NCBI GenBank assembly: GCA_035079385.1
Contig: JAVHKY010000023.1
Span: 5,782,001 to 5,846,000, forward strand
Reading direction: 5' to 3'
Source of the DNA: Aspidiotus rigidus
Lineage: Eukaryota > Arthropoda > Insecta > Hemiptera > Diaspididae
Length of the DNA: 64,000 nucleotides
Within the stretch, counting starts at the first letter, position 1. Each line of letters opens with the position of its first letter. This document shows, in pieces, positions 46,901 through 57,640 of this stretch. A program made the position numbers and the translations under genes. A model generated the notes under the pieces. It searched no databases. It saw only the letters and a list, made by a program, of their open reading frames with translations, and was not told the DNA's origin.

Positions 46901-49900
46901 TTCTTTAACAATGTTAACGAGGAACGCGGGGAACCTGTTCTATGGGTTGCAAAATGACACATTATATGACCCATATTAGAATGGTTCTTTCAAGTAATTA
47001 GACATGCAACGCTTCGTACGCCAATCGGCTTAGCTTTTTCAATGAGCCAGATATACAATGCTTTAAAGGCCATGAGCCCCCTTTTATTCTATATTACGGG
47101 TCGCGAAAGAAATTTTTTCGAGTTTCCCTCCTACCGTAATAGCTCGAGAGTCAAAATGTTTCTAAGTTTGCGAGTTTCTCAAAAACAAAACAAAGAACAG
47201 GTGTTTTCTGTTAAAATGGTCTAAGTCATATACAGCTCGGATTGGACTTGAAAAAATTTCGACTTCGAAGACATAATAATAACCCAGGAAGATTAGGCTC
47301 AAAAATAAGAATAAATGGAAATAAATGCCGGCAAAGGTTTTTTTCGTGGATTATGTTTAAAATGGTCTCCTGATAAACATACTAAAAGTCTACAGCGATC
47401 AGAGAGCGGGCCCTCCCCCAAGGGGGGTCAAAGTACCACAAAATTTAGTTTTCTGAGAATAAATCGAAAACTAAGCACCAGAGAAGAAAAAGTTTCGAAC
47501 AAAAGTTGTTCCTCATCAAATTTCCTAAAATTTAATTATATGTATGTCAACTTAGCCCAAAAATTCGAGCTGAAAAGTTGGTTTGAAAGTTGAGCGATTT
47601 TCTAAAATTTTTGATTTTAGTGTTAGTATAATCAAATTAGACAGGTGGAACATTGCGACATAGTAAAGGTCTGATTGCAGGAAATGGTCAAGAATGAAGT
47701 CCAAAACCACATACTAACTTCTCCGCGTTTTTCTCCGGGAGCATCTTTTCTATGGGGGTTGAAACCCCCTCAAAATCAGTTTTTCGTAAATATCCCGCTT
47801 AATAGACTGGTAAATTTTTTAGAAAAACGCCTTGCTAGAAGCATTTTGTGTAACAATTGAGTAAACGATGGTTCATGAATGTTTTGGACCCGCTGAATAC
47901 GAAAATCGTTATTACTTTTTGAATTGGCCCCCGGAAGGACCTGAAAAGGGGGGAAAGGGGTAAAAAATTCAGTTTTTCTCAGTTTCTGCGGAAAGTATAC
48001 GTCTGAGGGGAAAAATACCTCAGTAAAAAAATATTCTACACAAAATTTCCAACTGGATAAGATTCATACATTTTAGGCTAGCGCGTCAGTGTTGCCAGAG
48101 AGGAGAGCGCAAATATAATATGAACATGAAAATACCTACTTTATCATTATTAACAGGGAACCTGTTTTATGGGAGGCTATTTGAGAAATCTGCCGTCCGC
48201 CGTCCGCCGTGCGCCGTCCAGCGAAAAACTTAGAAAAATTTCGACCCTCGAGCCATATATGATAGGAGGGGAACTTAGAAAAATTTCGACTCTCGAGCCA
48301 TATATGATAGGAGAGGGACTTGGAAAAATTTCGACCCTCGAGCCATATATGATAGGAGAGGGACTTGGAAAAATTTCGACTGTCGAGCTATATATGATCT
48401 AGGCTTCCTTGAATTTTCAATACCAAATCTCATTCGAATCATAAAACAGGTTCCCTGCGTTCCTCGTTTAACTTCGTTAAGGAAGCCGTAATTTTTTAGC
48501 CAAACACATACGCGGTTCTGAGGTGATATACAATGTACTGCACACATTCGGAATAGAAATTATGAATTATACCAACATTATCGCAATTATGACCTTTTTC
48601 ACTCTCAACCAGTGCTCCCAGTTATGAAGAATAATAATTCAAGCTTAATACAATGCTTGCAATTTCCATAAGATAACTATTTTTCATTAGAATGCGTTTC
48701 AATCATAAAAAATTGCCAAGAAACTCCGTAATCTATTTTTCTGAACATTATACTTTATTACAAACAAAATTCAGGACAAAGGTTTTTCTGCTGAAATTTG
48801 TTCCTTGTGGTAGTCTGTACATACTGTAAATGTTCATCACCCCTAAACCCCTCGCCCCGCAATGAACAAATTTCAGCAGAAAAGCCTTTGTCCTGAATTT
48901 TGTTTGTATTGAGCTTCTATTTTTTTCTAGACTGTAACCCCACCTTGTAAATAACAACTACCTCATAACGTCGTTATTGTAATAGGGTATCAATAAGAAA
49001 ATTTTTTCAAGTATCTATCTTTATAAGTGCCCAAAATTGGAATTTTTTTTTTTTTTTTTCTCTTGAACCTGTATGTCAAAATAACATCCGCAATATTTTC
49101 CCAGTCTCCATCTACATTGGTCTCGTGACGGGATAATTTAATATAAATTATCGGACATTAGACTTAAGATATTTCTGTTCTTGGGTAATGAGGCAAACAA
49201 GTATAAAGAAATAACACTGTAAGAAATATTGCACCCTACAGAGAAAGTTGTACTCATAAAAAAACTAGTGGGACTTGATTACAAATTGTACCCGAGATTT
49301 TGCTCTCACACACAGACGCACGAGCAACCTACCTTAAAACTTTGATTGTGAGATTCTAATTACAGTCAAGTAACAAACATTTTTTATAGTAGATTACAGA
49401 ACAGGAGAGGTAAGTAAGCAATAACCGAGTAAGCAGTTAGCAAAAGTGACGCGCAGGAGGTTTGCTTGCTTACCGATTCCGTTTTGAGAAAGATACTGCA
49501 ATATGACTATAACCCCACTAAGTAAGCAGTAATTTTTCATAACCACACTCATAAATTCACTAGTGATGTAATTGGGTATTTACATTGTCAAAATCAATTG
49601 ATGTAAAGGTACTTTACGAGTATCTTACCGTGAAAAATATTTATTAGACTTTAACGGCTCTGCCGTCCACAGATTAAAAACAAAAAAGAGAGAAGGTCTG
49701 ACGTTTTGTAGGTTACTTCCTATATCATCAGAGGAACAAAACCTATAAACTTAATTTTTGGGGCTCTTGCCTGTGGCAAGGCTAGAGCCCCTATGCAATC
49801 GCGAAAAAAAAGAGAGAAAAAAAACAAGACTGAGTCGCCATGCGCCTTAGTATCCGGGTCTCTTGGTTTTTTTTCTAATTGACTGTTACGTGACGGGAAT

Positions 49901-52900
49901 TTATTTTTTAACTGGAGCTTCTTCTGGGATATCAGAGACTTAATATTAGTACATACGGTAGGTATTACGATTAAGGAAGTATCAAGAAGAAACTTCCTTA
50001 AAGACTGTACAGAAATTTGAAAAATGCTATGCAAAAATGAAATCATAAGTGACACAGAATATGTAATACGTGCAGTATTAATCAATCAATATATATTATC
50101 ATCAATATTGATGTTCGAAGACTACCTTGGTCATCTTGGTCACTCTTGACGAAGACCATCCGAGGAATAAAATTTGCCAGGCAAAAATAAAATCTCAAGA
50201 GACAGAGAATGTATATCTTGAGTGACCTGAAATTTGGAAATTGCTATTCAAAAATAAAATCTCGAGTAACAGAGAATGTATGTATTACTTGAGTGACGTC
50301 ACAACACATTTTTCTGGTGAGAACTTCTTTTTTTTTCTTTTCTTTTTGCAATTGCATAGGGGCTCTCGCCTCCGGAGGCAAGAGCAGTACACTGTATATT
50401 ACATCAGAACCGCGTACATGTGTTTGGCTAAAATAATGATAAAGTACGTATTTTCATGGTCATATTATATTTACGCTCTCCTCTCTGGCAACACTGACGC
50501 GCTAGCCTAAAATGTATGTATCTTTTCCGATAGGAAATTTTGTGTGGAATATTTTTTTACTGAGGTATTTTTCCCCTCAGACGCATACTTTCCGCAGAAA
50601 CTGAGAAAAATTGAATTTTTTACCCCTTTCCCCCCCTTTTCAGGTCCTTCCGGTGGCCAATTCAAAAAGTAACAACGATTTTTGTATTCAGCGGGTCCAA
50701 AAAGTTCATGAACCATCGTTTACTCAATTGTTACATAAAATGCTTCTAGCCAGGTATTTTTCTAAAAAATTTACTAGTCTATAATACGCATTTTAGAGAA
50801 AAAAGTCATCAGTCGAAAATTATTCCTTGTGAAATCCAGGCAAACTTGCTGCATTTCTTATTGTTCCATGCGATATAGGGAATGATACCAAGAAGCTTGT
50901 TATCTTTTATTTCTCCGTTTTGATAATTGCAAGACTCGTGTAGTCAATCTCTCACTGTAAAACAAGCTTTTGGGGAGATCGCCTGAAATGGCGGAGAAAG
51001 TTTGCCTGACCCAATCAACTATCAACGTGAAACCCTCATGCGACTACGCCAACTTTGACGAGGAGCGCGTTATTCTCGGATTTGTATTGCGGCGGTTCTT
51101 CTTGAATTTGTGGGAGCACACAACAATAACAAGCTTCCAACGACGACATACTCAACGACTAATTAATTCTAATAACAAGCTTCTTGGTGACATTCCTTCC
51201 ATTGCTTGAAACAATTACACACGTTAGCCCACTTCAATTGTACACGGGGCGAAGTCAAACTCTCACCGCGAGTCCACAACAGAAGACCACATCCATTCCC
51301 ACCATCGCTTGAAACAACCAGAATGGAAAACTTGAGAGCATAATACAGCAAAAACGTAGCACACGAAATTCAGCCTGTTTTCAGTCCGAAAATGGAGCAC
51401 GACATGCTGGCCTGGCCTGGCATACAGCCCCCTCATAAGGTTGGAGGGGGAAGAAGACCAGCACGAACGGAAAACTCTACGGCACAACCCAGTACAAACG
51501 AATCCACCCACTCCAACTAGAAAAATGGAAATGGGGGGGAAGGGCTCGCATGTTTACAGCCCCCCATTCAGCTTTTTACATATCATACATGCGTAAGAAA
51601 CCATTTTTAAAATGACTGTCCATGTATAGAAAACTTCATTTTCATGTATGATAGGCAGTTGATTATACCTTTCTCAAAATAATATCGTGCATCAAATTCC
51701 CTGTGACAATTAAAACTAATAAAATTAGTATACATTTCATCGTATGTACTAGCGAAATATTAACGTTACTTTCGCTCGTAACTGCCGCGCAACGACCTCA
51801 TCTCTCGGCATTTGCATGGCGAAGGCTCAATTTCCATGAATTTTCGAGCTAACTATCACGTGTAGGTTAGAAATAAAATACGTAATCCGATAGGAAATTT
51901 CACGAGGAATAATTTTTGACTGATGACTTTTTTCTCTAAAATGCGTATTAAGCGGGATATTTACAAAAAAATGATTTTGAGGGGGTTTCAACCCCCATAA
52001 AAGATGCTCCCGGAGAAAAACGCGGAGAAGTTAGTATGTTGTTTTGGACTTCATTCTTGACCATTTCCAGCAATCAGACCTTTACTATGTCGCAATGTTC
52101 TTTTTTTTTCCAAAACCTGTCTAATTTGACTATACTAACACTAAAATCAAAAATTTTAGAAAATCGCTCAACTTTCAAACCAACTTTTCAGCTCGAGTTT
52201 TTGGGCCAAGTTGACGTACATATAATGAAATTTTAGGAAATTTGATGAGGAACAACTTTTGTTCGAAACTTTTTCTTCTCTGGTGCTTAGTTTTCGATTT
52301 ATTCTCAAAAAACTAATTTTTGTGGTACTTTGACCCCCTTTGGGGGAGGGCCCGCTCTCTGATCGCTGTGGACTTTTAGTATGTTTATCAGGCGACATTT
52401 TAAACATAATACACGAGAAAAACCTTTGCCGGCATTTATTTCCATTTCAAAACCTAATCTGCCTGGGCTAATATGATGGGAAGGAAAGGGACCTGAAAAA
52501 TTCTCCTTTCCATAATACAAGAGACTCAGAAAAACTTGAGAATCTTCAAGATTTCAATTTGAATTCTCAAGACAGAAACCAATTCAACCCATATAGAACA
52601 CGTTTCCCAAGTCCCTCGTTTAACTTTGTAATGGAAGCCGCCGTTTTTTTCTCTTATACCTTCTTGAAATTCAGTAAGAGACACTTTTAACTGTAGTCAT
52701 TTCCTTCATCATAATTGTTGAGGGGTTCATTTCTTAAAATCTTGAATTTCAAAACAATCCTCCTTATGATATTTTCTATATTGAATTATTTATGCGCGTT
52801 CTCAGTGATTTTACTGTAATATCTGCATGAACAAACGATTCGCGGGTTTTCTAACGATAAGTAGATGTTGTACGGAATAGAGTATGTACTCGTATACATT

Positions 52901-54099
52901 CGTTTGATTCGTTGAACTCAATTGATAAGATGGTGATTCTAATAAATGAGTATTATTTTTCTGCGCTAGTGCCCCAGTGGACTGGTGACGTAAAGTGTCC
53001 GGAGTCTAACGTCCAATTTACGTTTTCTTGCGCAGTACTTCTACGCGATGAAAATTATGAGCTAATTTACTCGGAAATAGAACGATGTAGTTCGAGAGAT
53101 ATGGAGGGGGGAAAAAATACAAACTACCTGCGTTAATACGATGGAAACTCTTGTGGATTTCATTCGAAGAGCTTACTAATGTACTTAAGGTAGTGCAATG
53201 CGTTTTTAGGTCTCTCTCTCTCTTTCTACTTATCCCCTTGGAAAGTTGATATGACTATGAAAGCTTAATGACAATGGCGAAGATTTTTTGTGGTTCCTTT
53301 TTTTTTTATATTCATGGAACGATAAAATCATAGTATTCCGATGAAAGTTTATTTATCTATTATACGAGCAGTGATTTAATTTGAACTACCAAAAAGAATA
53401 TTTCCTACAAATTTACTCACTTGGAATCATAACGGATATCAGCCAGATCAGTCATCGGACATCCAACGAACATCAGAGTTGCCATACCTATTTATAAAAA
53501 GAACGTCGTAGATAATAATGTATATAATTATGTGTATGATAGAGTACAATGAACGATACTTCAAGATACAACGTGATGACTTGAAAAACAAACTTTTTGT
53601 ACGGTAGGATAGTGACACCACAAATTTTAGTCAACAAAAGGACAACTTACTCGTAATTTTGATCTAACTCGTTTTTTTTTTTTTTTTTAATAATATTCTC
53701 TTGCGTTTTGCTCCAATGTTTCAAGGTATAAAAAGACAGTAATTTCTTAATTTACTTGTTTTTTCTTTTTTTTTTTTAATAATATTCTCTTGCTTTTTAC
53801 TCCAATGTTTCAAGGTATAAAAAGACAGTAATTTCTTAATTTGAGGAGAATCACAATTTTGGATAATAAATATGAAAAATTATGGACGGAGACAAATTTT
53901 TGGTACATTTATCAAAATCACGTGATCATATTTCTAAACAGTTACATGTCATATAAGATGGTTTACATCTTACCCAGCGAATATAGACCGGCTGCACACG
54001 CGATCCAACCAGCCACAAATTTTGCATTGGGCTTGACACGCAAAATGAAAACACCGGACATGATTATTCCGAGGCCCATCACCAATATACCACCGACAC
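43970..54099 (-). CDS. organic anion transporting polypeptide (OATP/SLCO family), last six exons
   Basis: Exons in transcript order: 54099-53974, 53487-53421, 45196-45049, 44754-44496, 44357-44229 and 44133-43970 (stop TGA at 43972-43970). All borders are AG/GT, and intron phases join in frame to give about 296 residues. Exon 1 here carries a membrane segment (G-I-L-V-M-G-L-G-I-I-M-S-G-V-F-I). Exon 3 holds the Kazal-like loop typical of OATPs (E-C-S-E-S-C-H-C, F-S-P-V-C-G-M-D-N, A-C-Y-A-G-C). Exon 4 has the conserved L-R-C-V-D-P-R-D-K-A-M-A-L-G. Exon 5 has L-V-W-D-M-V-C-G-K-E-G-A-C-S-L-Y-D. The C-terminal tail is cytosolic and acidic. The family is a plasma-membrane uptake carrier for amphipathic organic anions; the substrate cannot be told. 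The N-terminal half (about 350 residues) was not found and probably lies beyond 64000. Introns are 486, 8224, 294, 138 and 95 bp. Confidence 0.93.
46525..46960. mobile_element. modular minisatellite element, copy D
   Basis: The left module in forward orientation (CAGGGAACCTGTTCTAGGGG) is followed by degenerate units (GAGCTA-TATGATAG-AGGGGGA) and then the right module in reverse orientation (GCTTCTTTAACAATGTTAAC, then GAGGAACG). Module orientations disagree, so it is recombined or two partial copies. Confidence 0.55.
47090..47282. repeat. minisatellite-element remnant left of the 5.2-kb hairpin element
   Basis: It contains an inverted left-module trace (GAACAGGTGTTTTCTGTTAA) and forward units (GACTTGAAAAAATTTCGACTT). 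Matching units and a right module resume at 52468-52655, so the hairpin element at 47283-52467 appears to have inserted into this copy. Confidence 0.5.
48152..48495 (+). mobile_element. modular minisatellite element, copy E, compact and complete
   Basis: The order is left module (AACAGGGAACCTGTTTTATG, then CCGTCCGCCGTGCGCCGTCC), four 46-bp units, GGCTTCCTTGAATTTTCAA, CATAAAACAGGTTCCCTG, then hairpin CGTTCCTCGTTTAAC-TTC-GTTAAGGAAG and a T-run. The opposite arm of the host hairpin (near 50430-50445) lacks it and reads ATCATTATTTTAGCC on the reverse strand. This fixes the insertion point within a T-run, with no target duplication beyond T residues. Confidence 0.82.
48761..48906. mobile_element. 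146-bp palindromic MITE flanked by TA
   Basis: CAAACAAAATTCAGGACAAA with GG-TTTTTCTGCTGAAATTTG forms the left arm. The right arm is its near-perfect inverse, ending CCTGAATTTTGTTTG. A 55-60-bp spacer separates them and TA lies on both sides, as in Tc1/mariner-type MITEs. Confidence 0.7.
49760..50385. mobile_element. ~625-bp MITE-like element with TIRs that are themselves palindromic
   Basis: The left end GGGGCTCTTGCCTGTGGCAA, then CTAGAGCCCCTATGCAAT, is mirrored at the right by ATTGCATAGGGGCTCTCGCC, then TCCGGAGGCAAGAGC. An internal block (GACTGAGTCGCCATGCGCC, GTATCCGGGTCTCTTGG) recurs near 35.9, 38.2 and 38.9 kb. It sits in the centre of the 5.2-kb hairpin element. Confidence 0.65.
50785..51947. 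mobile_element. 1163-bp TIR element inserted in the right arm of the hairpin element
   Basis: Terminal inverted repeats of about 55 bp: TACGCATTTTAGAGAAAAAA, then GTCATCAGTCGAAAATTATT, with inverse copy at 51893-51947. The unoccupied counterpart is in the left arm at 47799-47804 (CCCGCTTAATAGACTGG), suggesting a TAA or TTAA target. Its interior has AATCTCTCAC-G-GAG and GCTTGAAACAA monomers related to the core of the 18.0-21.9-kb foldback element. No coding sequence. Confidence 0.75.
52468..52655 (+). repeat. minisatellite-element remnant right of the 5.2-kb hairpin element
   Basis: One or two units (CTAATATGATGGGAAGG, then GACCTGAAAAATTC) followed by a right module (CCCTCGTTTAACTTTGTAAT, GGAAGCCGCCG, then seven T). 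It pairs with 47090-47282 as the two sides of an interrupted copy. Confidence 0.5.
53671..53842. repeat. 89-bp tandem duplication in an OATP intron
   Basis: T-run, AATAATATTCTCTTGC, CTCCAATGTTTCAAGG and TATAAAAAGACAGTAATTTC occur twice in direct succession with only a few differences, indicating a recent duplication. Confidence 0.85.
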
Positions 54100-54399
54100 C
54101 TAGGATGAAATTATAAAAAAATCAATTATTTTCTACGATTAGAAATAAGTGTAATCTATTCAGAATACAAAAAGTTTTTATAAATTTTAATTCGATGTCA
54201 TGCTGAGATTCGACCAACATCATCTTGAACCAATTTTTTTTTTTTTTTTTTTAATGAGCATTACGTATGTGTATACGTGTTTTTTTTTGTTGATTTTGGA
54301 TTTTAGATTTTAGCTTATTGTAAAGGTGGTGTCGGCTGTGAATGGTCACAGACTGTAGTTTCGGCACTACCTCAAAAAATAAACTTGTGAAAAAATAAA

Positions 54400-56945
54400 A
54401 TTAAAATTACAGCTGCACTTCTTTCTTTATTCAACTCTATTTTTTCACAAAACACCTATCCTATCTTCTGGAAAACAGTCATCATTCTCCTCATATTGAA
54501 ACCTGGCTCGGACCCTCTCCTCCCTGCCTCATATCGCCCCATAGCCCTTTCTAGCGTTCTTGGCAAATTATTTCAAAAAATTCTGAACAAAAGACTCTTG
54601 TGGTATCTAGAATCCAATAACATCTTCTCTCCCTTCCAATATGGCTTCAGAAAAGGACGGAACACTATACAACCCCTTTATGATCTCCAATCTCAAATCA
54701 ACGATGTCACCAATAACAAATCCTCCCTATACTCTATCTTCTTCAATCTCCAAGAGGCCTTCCCCCGGGTATGGAGACACCTCATCTCTACCGAACTTTA
54801 CGAAATTGGTCTCCGAGGCCACCTCCCTAACATCCTACAAACTTTTCTCAACGACAGAACCCTTCTAGTAAGAATCAATAACATAACCTCCCCTCCCCTT
54901 TCGGTCCAAAATGGAGTCCCTCAATGAGAAGTCTTCAGTGTCTTACTTTTTCTAATAGCAATAAATGATATCACCACATGTGTAACCCCCCCCCTCACCC
55001 AGCGTCTTTTCACTGATGACTATACCATCACTATCCGTTCAGCAAATCCGCAAAGAGCCCACCGACTCCTACAGGATACCCTTAACTCAAACACTACATG
55101 GACATCAAAAAGAGGATTTAGATTTTCTTCCTCGAAAACCTACTCAGTTATTTTCAAAAAAAGGAATCCTATCCCCTCCTTACCTCCTCTAATTCTACAA
55201 AACTTCCAAATCCCATCTCGTAACTACGGCAAACTTCTTGGCTTACATTTTGACCAAAAACTTACCTGGGCCCCCCACATTAAAACCCTCGAAGCCAAAT
55301 GCACACGCGCTCTAAACATATTAAAATACATATCTCATCCATCTAAAGGCTGCAACAGAAAGTTACTCCTCCTTCTATACAAAAGTCTTATTCGCTCAAA
55401 ATTAGATTATGGTTCCCTGATCTACAACACAGCGAAAAAAACCGTCCTTGCCTTACTCGACCCCATCCAGACATCTTCTCTCAGGATTGCCCTGGGAGCT
55501 TATCGCACCAGCCCCAAACTTAGCCTATGTGCAGAAGCCCCAGATCCTCCCCTTCACTTTCGAAGGCTCATCCTAACCTCCAACTTTTTATCCTCTGTAG
55601 CACAATTCCCACAACTTCCAATCTTTAACCGAATCTTTCACCACAATCACAACCAATCCTCCACCAAACATATTCGCCTTAAATTCAATCACCTGTTCAA
55701 CAAACCGTTCATAGCACATCCCCTAGAACCCATATACACAACCTTCCCCCCTCGGACCTTCCCTCAACCTAAAATACTCCTAGATCTCACAGAAATCCCA
55801 AAATCTGACAAACCTGGTTTTACCCAACTTATCAACAAACTACTTCAAGAATACCCTGACCATTCACTTTGCCTCACCGATGGGTCGAAAACATCTACTA
55901 AAGCAGCTTACGCATACTCCATCGACGGGGAAATATCTTCTCATCGCATCCGAAATATAGCCTCTATTTTTACAGCCGAACTGATGGCCATTTTTTCCTG
56001 CCTTTCCCACCTCTCTCAACTTCCCCCAAACGGTAAATTCATTATTCTCACTGACTCACTTTCTTCACTCCACTCCCTTACAGACGCATACAACTCTAAC
56101 CCTTTAATCCAACGCATCTTTCTCACACTAAACACTTTGGAAACAATCAACACTCAAATTATCTTCATATGGATCCCTGGACACACCAATTTCCCCGACC
56201 ACGACGCAGTTGATCAAGCCGCTAAACAAGCTACCTCCCTCAGTCAAATAACTCATAATTCACCCCTACCAACCCTAGATTACAAAAATTACTATCGTTC
56301 TCTCATCACACAATCATGGAACACTCTTTGGGAAAATCAAACAAATAATAAACTTCTCAATATCAAAAAAAACCCGGTTCCTTGGGTATCCTCCATTCAA
56401 AACACAAGAAGAGAAAAAGTAATTCTCTCTCGTCTCAGAATTGGTCACACAAAAATTACTCACACCCACCTCATCAGTCCCTACATCCTAACCCCTCCCT
56501 CATGTCCCCACTGTCAAAAAGACAAATTAACAGTGGAACACTTTTTTTCATGCCCCAGACTTTCACCCTTTCGCTCTTCTTCGGATACCCCCTCTTCACT
56601 CACTCAAGCACTCAAAAACAACCAGGACATCATTTCGAATACCCTACATTACCTAAGACAAACTGACTTTTACGCTCACATCTGAACACATACATCGACT
56701 ATACCTCTACAACCTTCTACATACACACATTGTAAACTTTTACACACCATTACCTGAAGCAGTTACACTCGACATTATATTCCATCCTCTTATCTTTCCT
56801 CACTTTTCCTTACTCTACCAACTTCCTTAAAACCTCCCTTTCTTATGTGTTATTTATAATATTACTTTCATAACTTTTGTAACGCCGAGCCAATAGCCCT
56901 CGTGCAGCTCTAGTGCTCGTAAAAATAAATTTAAAAAAAAAACTT
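54400..56945 (+). mobile_element. LINE copy 4, best preserved
   Basis: It spans the RT palm to the conserved 3' tail (GCCGAGCCAATAGCCCTCG ... AGTGCTCGTAAAAATAAA) and a final A-run at about 56932-56941. It is 5'-truncated at nearly the same RT position as copy 1's readable start. It sits upstream of the first OATP exon recognised in the window, in the opposite orientation to OATP. No clear target duplication. Confidence 0.88.
54406..56685 (+). pseudogene. LINE copy 4 ORF2: RT, RNase H, Cys/His tail with one stop
   Basis: A single frame runs from about 54406 to TGA 56683-56685 and is interrupted only by TGA at 54925-54927, where G-V-P-Q-[stop]-E-V-F-S-V stands for the usual Q-G-E. It carries Y-R-P-I-A-L, Y-G-F-R-K-G-R-N-T, the catalytic box as F-T-D-D-Y (A to T), and the thumb (L-N-I-L-K-Y-I-S-H-P). 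RNase H follows (L-T-D-G-S-K; T-A-E-L; L-T-D-S-L-S-S; W-I-P-G-H; D-Q-A-A-K-Q-A-T), then the C-P-H-C-Q-K-D...E-H-F-F-S-C tail. It lacks the endonuclease and ORF1, so it could not move by itself. Confidence 0.88.
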
Positions 56946-57369
56946 ACGAGCTGTTCACGGGCTGTAACTTAAATTCACAAACTTAAATTTGAGAGACGGT
57001 GAACGAACGATAAATCGTGATTTAGGGTAGGTGTTATACGTGGTCGTAAAATTAGCAGCCTGTAGGCTTTATTCTCGATGTGTGAGCGGAGAGAGAGAGA
57101 CTGTAGTCGCCTGTAAACAGTCTTTAAGAGAAAGAGTATGTTAAGAAAATAAAAGGGGTTCAATGATGAGATTAATTTATACGATTTCTTACTACCTGCT
57201 CGATAAAAAATATCGCCTAAAGTTGGTTAAAGGTACGTTTTGACCCCCTCCACATATCATTAAGGGTAAGAAAGAGAAAGTCGATAAACAATATTCTCGG
57301 TTCTACCCGATATAGAGATATTCATAGAGGCGTTAGTCCGGTCTAATTCGTCGAACATTCAAGTTCACT

Positions 57370-57640
57370 TATATTAATAACGTACAGAGTATTTGGTGTT
57401 GATGGCTACCAGAAAGAGGAGGAGGCTGAGAACCTTCTCGTGGGAAATGCAATTTTCGACTATGAATTGTGAGGAGAGTTAATTTTAGAATTTTGGGAAG
57501 AAAAGTCATAATTTTTGGCATATGTAGTGTCTCCGAACACGGGGACAGGCCTTTCAAAGATCGAAAAATATAATGTAAAGGGAGGATTCAGAGAGAAAAG
57601 CTAATTCTATTTGATTTTGGAAAACTGCGACAGCTTGGAG
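57370..57640 (-). mobile_element. LINE fragment (RT)
   Basis: The minus strand parallels 8870-9010 of LINE copy 1: remnants around CATATGTAGTGTCTCCGAAC and CAAAGATCGAAAAATATAAT correspond to the R-V-W-R-H and I-F-F-D-L-Q parts of RT. Stops abound. Confidence 0.6.

Larger units (their letters stand above)
47283..52467. mobile_element. 5.2-kb long-inverted-repeat element in the OATP intron
   Basis: The left arm is 47283-48540 and the right arm 50386-52467. After subtracting one younger insertion from each (344 bp at 48152, 1163 bp at 50785), both arms are about 915 bp. They match in inverse order throughout by eye, from CCCAGG-AGATTAGG at the tips to TGTACTGC at the inner ends. Shared landmarks include GAGAGCGGGCCCTCCCCCAA, TGCTCCCGGAGAAAAACGCG and GCTAGCGCGTCAGTGTTGCC. 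The 1.85-kb centre holds two further small elements. No coding sequence was found. A clear target duplication was not seen. Confidence 0.85.
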
